Source of the DNA: an uncultured Streptomyces sp.
Lineage (GTDB): Bacteria > Actinomycetota > Actinomycetes > Streptomycetales > Streptomycetaceae
Length of the DNA: 7,303 nt
Direction: 5' to 3'
Assembly (NCBI GenBank): GCA_946480485.1
Contig: CAMLJW010000266.1
Location: 1 to 7,303 of the forward strand
A model generated the notes under the pieces. The model was not told the origin of the DNA. It was given only the letters and a program-made list of their open reading frames with translations, and ran no database searches. The position numbers and the translations under genes were made by a program. Positions 5,452 through 7,303 of the stretch are shown here, piece after piece; the stretch's first letter is position 1, and every line of letters starts with the position of its first letter.

Positions 5452-6360
5452 TTACGTCTCGATCCTATTTGCGGATCGAAGCCGAGCGAAGCTCCTGGCG
5501 AGCAGCCTTGACACATGCATCTGGGAGACACCCAGTTCGGCGCTGATCTGCGACTGTGTGAGATTGCTGTAGTAGCGCAGGAGGAGGATGCGCTGTTCTC
5601 GTTCGGGGAGCTGGACGAGGAGATGGCGTACGAGGTCGCGGTGCTCGACGCCGTCCAGCGCCGGATCCTCATAGCCGAGCCGGTCGAGCAGGCCCGGCAG
5701 CCCGTCGCCCTCCTGGGCCGCCTCCAGCGAGGTCGCGTGGTACGAGCGTCCGGCCTCGATGCAGGCCAGGACCTCCTCCTCGGTGATCCGCAGCCGCTCG
5801 GCGATCTCGGCAGTGGTGGGCGAGCGTCCGAAGGCCGTCGTGAGGTCCTCGGTCGCGCCGTTCACCTGCACCCACAGTTCGTGCAGGCGGCGCGGCACGT
5901 GGACGGTACGGACGTTGTCGCGGAAGTACCGCTTGATCTCGCCGACGACGGTCGGCATCGCGAAGGTGGGGAACTGGACGCCCCGGTCGGGGTCGAACCG
6001 GTCGATCGCGTTGATCAGGCCGATGGTGCCGACCTGGACGACGTCCTCCATGGGCTCGTTGCGGCTGCGGAAGCGGGCTGCCGCGTAGCGCACGAGCGGC
6101 AGGTTGGCCTCGATGAGCGCGCTGCGCACGCGGCGGTGCTCGGGCGTGCCCGGCTGCAGGTGCTTCAGCTCGGCGAAGAGCACCTGGGTGAGCGCCCGGG
6201 TGTCGGCGCTGCGACGTCTGTCGGGAGCGGGAGCGGTGGGGGCAGCTGCAGCAGGGGCAGGGGCAGGGGCAGGAGCAGGGGTGGTGGGGGTGGGAGCGGG
6301 CGCCGGAGTCGGGGTGGGTGCCGAGGCCTCTTCCTGGGGCGGCGCAGTACTGGCCGACAC
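5452..6360 (-). CDS. sigF: SigB-family sporulation sigma factor SigF
   Basis: A 302-aa sigma factor. Residues 12-47 form an Ala/Pro/Thr low-complexity tail that also marks S. coelicolor SigF. Region 2 spans about 84-150 ([20 protein letters not shown] and [19 protein letters not shown]), region 3 about 152-225 ([10 protein letters not shown]) and region 4 about 245-298, with the -35-reading helix-turn-helix [20 protein letters not shown]. In Streptomyces, SigF acts late in spore maturation and depends on the whi genes. I prefer GTG 6360 because GAGGTGG (6375-6369) is eight bases upstream and the product then begins VSASTAP, like known SigF; GTG 6372 is the alternative (306 aa). A 17-bp tandem repeat abuts this start region. 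It is closely related to sigN downstream; both may be partly cotranscribed, although sigN has its own promoter. Confidence 0.93.
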   Translation of the reverse strand: MSASTAPPQEEASAPTPTPAPAPTPTTPAPAPAPAPAAAAPTAPAPDRRRSADTRALTQVLFAELKHLQPGTPEHRRVRSALIEANLPLVRYAAARFRSRNEPMEDVVQVGTIGLINAIDRFDPDRGVQFPTFAMPTVVGEIKRYFRDNVRTVHVPRRLHELWVQVNGATEDLTTAFGRSPTTAEIAERLRITEEEVLACIEAGRSYHATSLEAAQEGDGLPGLLDRLGYEDPALDGVEHRDLVRHLLVQLPEREQRILLLRYYSNLTQSQISAELGVSQMHVSRLLARSFARLRSANRIET

Positions 6361-6381
6361 GGTCAACGCCACCTCTTCATG

Positions 6382-6415
6382 GTCAACTCATCCGTCAAAT
6401 CAACTCATCCGTCAA
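6382..6415 (-). repeat. two 17-bp tandem repeats at the sigF start
   Basis: Read on the minus strand, TTGACGGATGAGTTGAT is followed directly by TTGACGGATGAGTTGAC; they differ only in the last base. Each unit holds two GTTGA/TTGA cores, and another GTTGACC lies inside the first codons of sigF. The array ends 9 bp before GTG 6372, so it occupies either the promoter or the leader of sigF. The exact repetition is seen; a regulatory role is inferred. Confidence 0.85.
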
Positions 6416-6489
6416 AAGCGGTCATAGCATCACAAGACATGTACGCCGTGTGCAAGCACCGCAAAGAGTCGTGTTGGTGACAGGTTTGG

Positions 6490-6536
6490 GCATAAAACGC
6501 AGTCCAGCCCCGCGCCATCCCGGCGTGGGGCTGGAC
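6490..6536 (-). terminator. strong intrinsic terminator between the Dabb gene and sigF
   Basis: Arms GTCCAGCCCC (6502-6511) and GGGGCTGGAC (6527-6536) pair perfectly, and the stem continues inward through a G-T wobble and CGCC/GGCG, giving about 15 bp around a 5-base loop. On the minus strand it is followed by TGCGTTTTATG, a T-rich tail, so it ends transcripts of the Dabb-protein gene and isolates sigF. Confidence 0.85.
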
Positions 6537-6540
6537 GGAC

Positions 6541-6573
6541 GTACGGTCGGTGTTCGGTCGGCGTACGGCCGGC
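6541..6573. repeat. three imperfect 11-bp repeats
   Basis: GTACGGTCGGT, GTTCGGTCGGC and GTACGGCCGGC follow each other at 6541, 6552 and 6563, each differing by one to three bases. They lie between the Dabb gene stop and the terminator stem. No function is apparent. Confidence 0.55.
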
Positions 6574-6585
6574 GTGCAGCGGGGC

Positions 6586-6879
6586 TCAGAACTCGTAGTC
6601 AGCGATCACCCACGTGGCGAATTCGCGCCACAGTGCGACACCGGCCTGGTGTGCGGGGTGCTCGAGGTACCGCTTCAGCGCGTCCGTGTCGTCGACGGCC
6701 GAGCTGATCGCGAAGTCGTACGCGATGGGGCGGTCGGTGACGTTCCAGCCGCACTCCCAGAACTTCAGCTCCGGGATCTGCCCGCCCAGCGCGCGGAAGG
6801 CCGCGACCCCCTCGACGACACGCGGGTCGTCGCGCTCGACGCCCTCGTTGAGTTTGAAGAGGACCAGATGGCGGATCAC
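6586..6879 (-). CDS. Dabb-domain (dimeric alpha-beta barrel) protein
   Basis: A 97-aa protein that fills the length of a single stress-responsive A/B-barrel (Dabb) domain. The hallmark opening IRHLVLFKLNEGV is followed by a helix, the strand ELKFWECGWNVTDRP, the strand AYDFAISSAVDDTDALKRYL and the end motif HPAHQAGVALWREF-ATWVIADYEF. Members form dimers; some are enzymes, most have no known reaction, so no substrate is proposed. GTG 6879 is chosen: GGGAG lies five bases upstream and the product starts exactly at the family motif. It lies 31 bp downstream of the small membrane-protein gene, probably in one operon, and ends at a strong terminator. Confidence 0.88.
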   Translation of the reverse strand: MIRHLVLFKLNEGVERDDPRVVEGVAAFRALGGQIPELKFWECGWNVTDRPIAYDFAISSAVDDTDALKRYLEHPAHQAGVALWREFATWVIADYEF

Positions 6880-6910
6880 GGGCGCTCCCAGGGGATACGG
6901 CGGCCGCCGC

Positions 6911-7090
6911 TCAGCTCGGAGCCCCGTTGGCGATCCACGTCATGAAGTCGCCGACGGCTCGAGCGGCGTTCGAAATGCCCTCGAATCCTATCTGTACGTA
7001 GTCGGCCGCCTTGGCCGGGTCGGTGATGATCACGTAGAGCACGAACACCGCGAGTACATAAATGGCGATCTTCTTCGAATTCACCGCCAC
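6911..7090 (-). CDS. small single-span membrane protein, 59 aa
   Basis: The product begins VAVNSKKIAIYVLAVFVLYV: a short basic N-terminus then a hydrophobic helix (about residues 8-23), then IITDPAKAADYVQIGFEGIS and a second amphipathic segment ending in WIANGAPS. I know of no function for it, though similar small proteins are common in Streptomyces. GTG 7090 is chosen because GGGGAGG (7102-7096) is five bases upstream; GTG 7084, two codons later, is equally possible. An in-frame ATG further upstream (MLMQVPEIH) has no ribosome site. The Dabb gene follows at 31 bp. Confidence 0.72.
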   Translation of the reverse strand: MAVNSKKIAIYVLAVFVLYVIITDPAKAADYVQIGFEGISNAARAVGDFMTWIANGAPS

Positions 7091-7210
7091 CGCGGCCTCC
7101 CCTGTGCCTGCTATGCCCTCTGGGGCCCCTGCTGCCGGCGGTGAGTGTATCTCGGGCACTTGCATCAACATCGTTCTTGTGAACGACGGCCTGGTCACGG
7201 GGGATGCACG

Positions 7211-7238
7211 AAGGGCCCCGTCTCTCGACGGGGCCCTT
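7211..7238 (-). terminator. terminator of tRNA-Ser
   Basis: A perfect 12-bp stem, AAGGGCCCCGTC (7211-7222) and GACGGGGCCCTT (7227-7238), has a 4-base loop. It begins seven bases after the tRNA-Ser 3' end on the minus strand. It is symmetric enough to act on both strands. Confidence 0.85.
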
Positions 7239-7244
7239 CTCAAG

Positions 7245-7298
7245 CGGTAGCGGAGGGATTTGAACCCTCGGTGACTTGCGCCACACTCGCGTTCGAGG
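7245..7298. other. candidate attachment site (att) in tRNA-Ser
   Basis: Site-specific integrases of actinomycete integrative elements and phages commonly recombine within tRNA genes, using a core from the anticodon loop to the 3' end. The preserved part here ends at exactly that boundary, and the original downstream terminator is still attached, as expected for the displaced end. The inserted DNA would lie to the right of the window. Inferred from structure only. Confidence 0.45.
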
Positions 7299-7303
7299 TC
7301 TGT
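7245..7303 (-). tRNA. 3' part of tRNA-Ser(CGA); 5' half absent or outside homology
   Basis: Reading the minus strand: anticodon loop CTCGAAC (7297-7291, anticodon CGA at 7295-7293), 3' anticodon stem GCGAG, long variable arm GTGGC-GCAA-GTCAC (7284-7271), T stem GAGGG/CCCTC around TTCAAAT, acceptor CGCTACC (7252-7246) and discriminator G7245, the base expected for serine tRNAs. The variable arm identifies a class II tRNA. The anticodon stem should begin CTCGC, but the bases before the loop read CAGAC: three of five pairs fail. The homology therefore stops at the loop, suggesting a tRNA fragment rather than a whole gene. Confidence 0.7.

Noticed and set aside
5515..6480. Long open frame (321 codons) on the plus strand opposite sigF
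   Set aside because: It is the antisense shadow of sigF, a usual artefact of high GC3. The product is low-complexity (long Gly/Ser/Arg runs) with no ribosome site or domain.
6554..7144. Plus-strand frames opposite the Dabb and small membrane-protein genes
   Set aside because: They mirror the real minus-strand genes and lack ribosome sites and recognisable domains.

Overview
The base composition (very high GC, G or C at nearly every third codon position), GTG starts and gene families point to a Streptomyces chromosome. The best anchor is the tandem pair of SigB-family sigma genes on the minus strand, which I recognise as sigF and sigN, in the same order as the S. coelicolor pair (SCO4035/SCO4034 from memory, not checked).

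Layout, left half, mainly plus strand. The window opens inside a tRNA-Arg(ACG) gene followed by a hairpin terminator. A short coding remnant with near-perfect GC3 but no convincing start follows. Next is an OmpR-family response regulator preceded by a repeated TTCTCAGAG motif. Its partner histidine kinase begins at an ATGA overlap but is wrecked by several frame breaks, a nonsense codon and apparent large internal deletions, so the regulator looks orphaned. A TetR-family repressor follows, with a perfect 8-bp-arm palindrome just upstream that is probably its own operator. It converges on a minus-strand PPOX-class (probably F420-dependent) oxidoreductase. Upstream of the oxidoreductase lie a 45-codon ORF and a decayed Flp-pilin-like segment, then a 4 x 15 bp tandem repeat. 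A 65-aa tail-anchored-like membrane protein on the plus strand has a well-spaced promoter that implies a leaderless or nearly leaderless mRNA.

Layout, right half, minus strand. From right to left in transcription order there is a 3' tRNA-Ser(CGA) segment with its terminator, a 59-aa single-span membrane protein, a Dabb-domain protein, a strong intrinsic terminator, sigF, then sigN. sigF has a 2 x 17 bp tandem repeat next to its start. sigN has a SigB-type promoter motif (GTTT-N16-CGGTAT) in the sigF-sigN gap, consistent with autoregulation or control by a sibling sigma factor. No anti-sigma or anti-anti-sigma gene is present here.

Most interesting observations: (1) a 101-bp stretch of sigma region 2 is almost identical in sigF and sigN, with two differences, both amino-acid changing, and no silent differences, which suggests gene conversion; (2) the tRNA-Ser homology stops at the anticodon loop, the classic signature of an integrative-element attachment site, so an element may lie just beyond the right edge; (3) the kinase is lost while its regulator stays intact. 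I saw no CRISPR array, transposase or complete mobile element, and no system that I would call wholly new.
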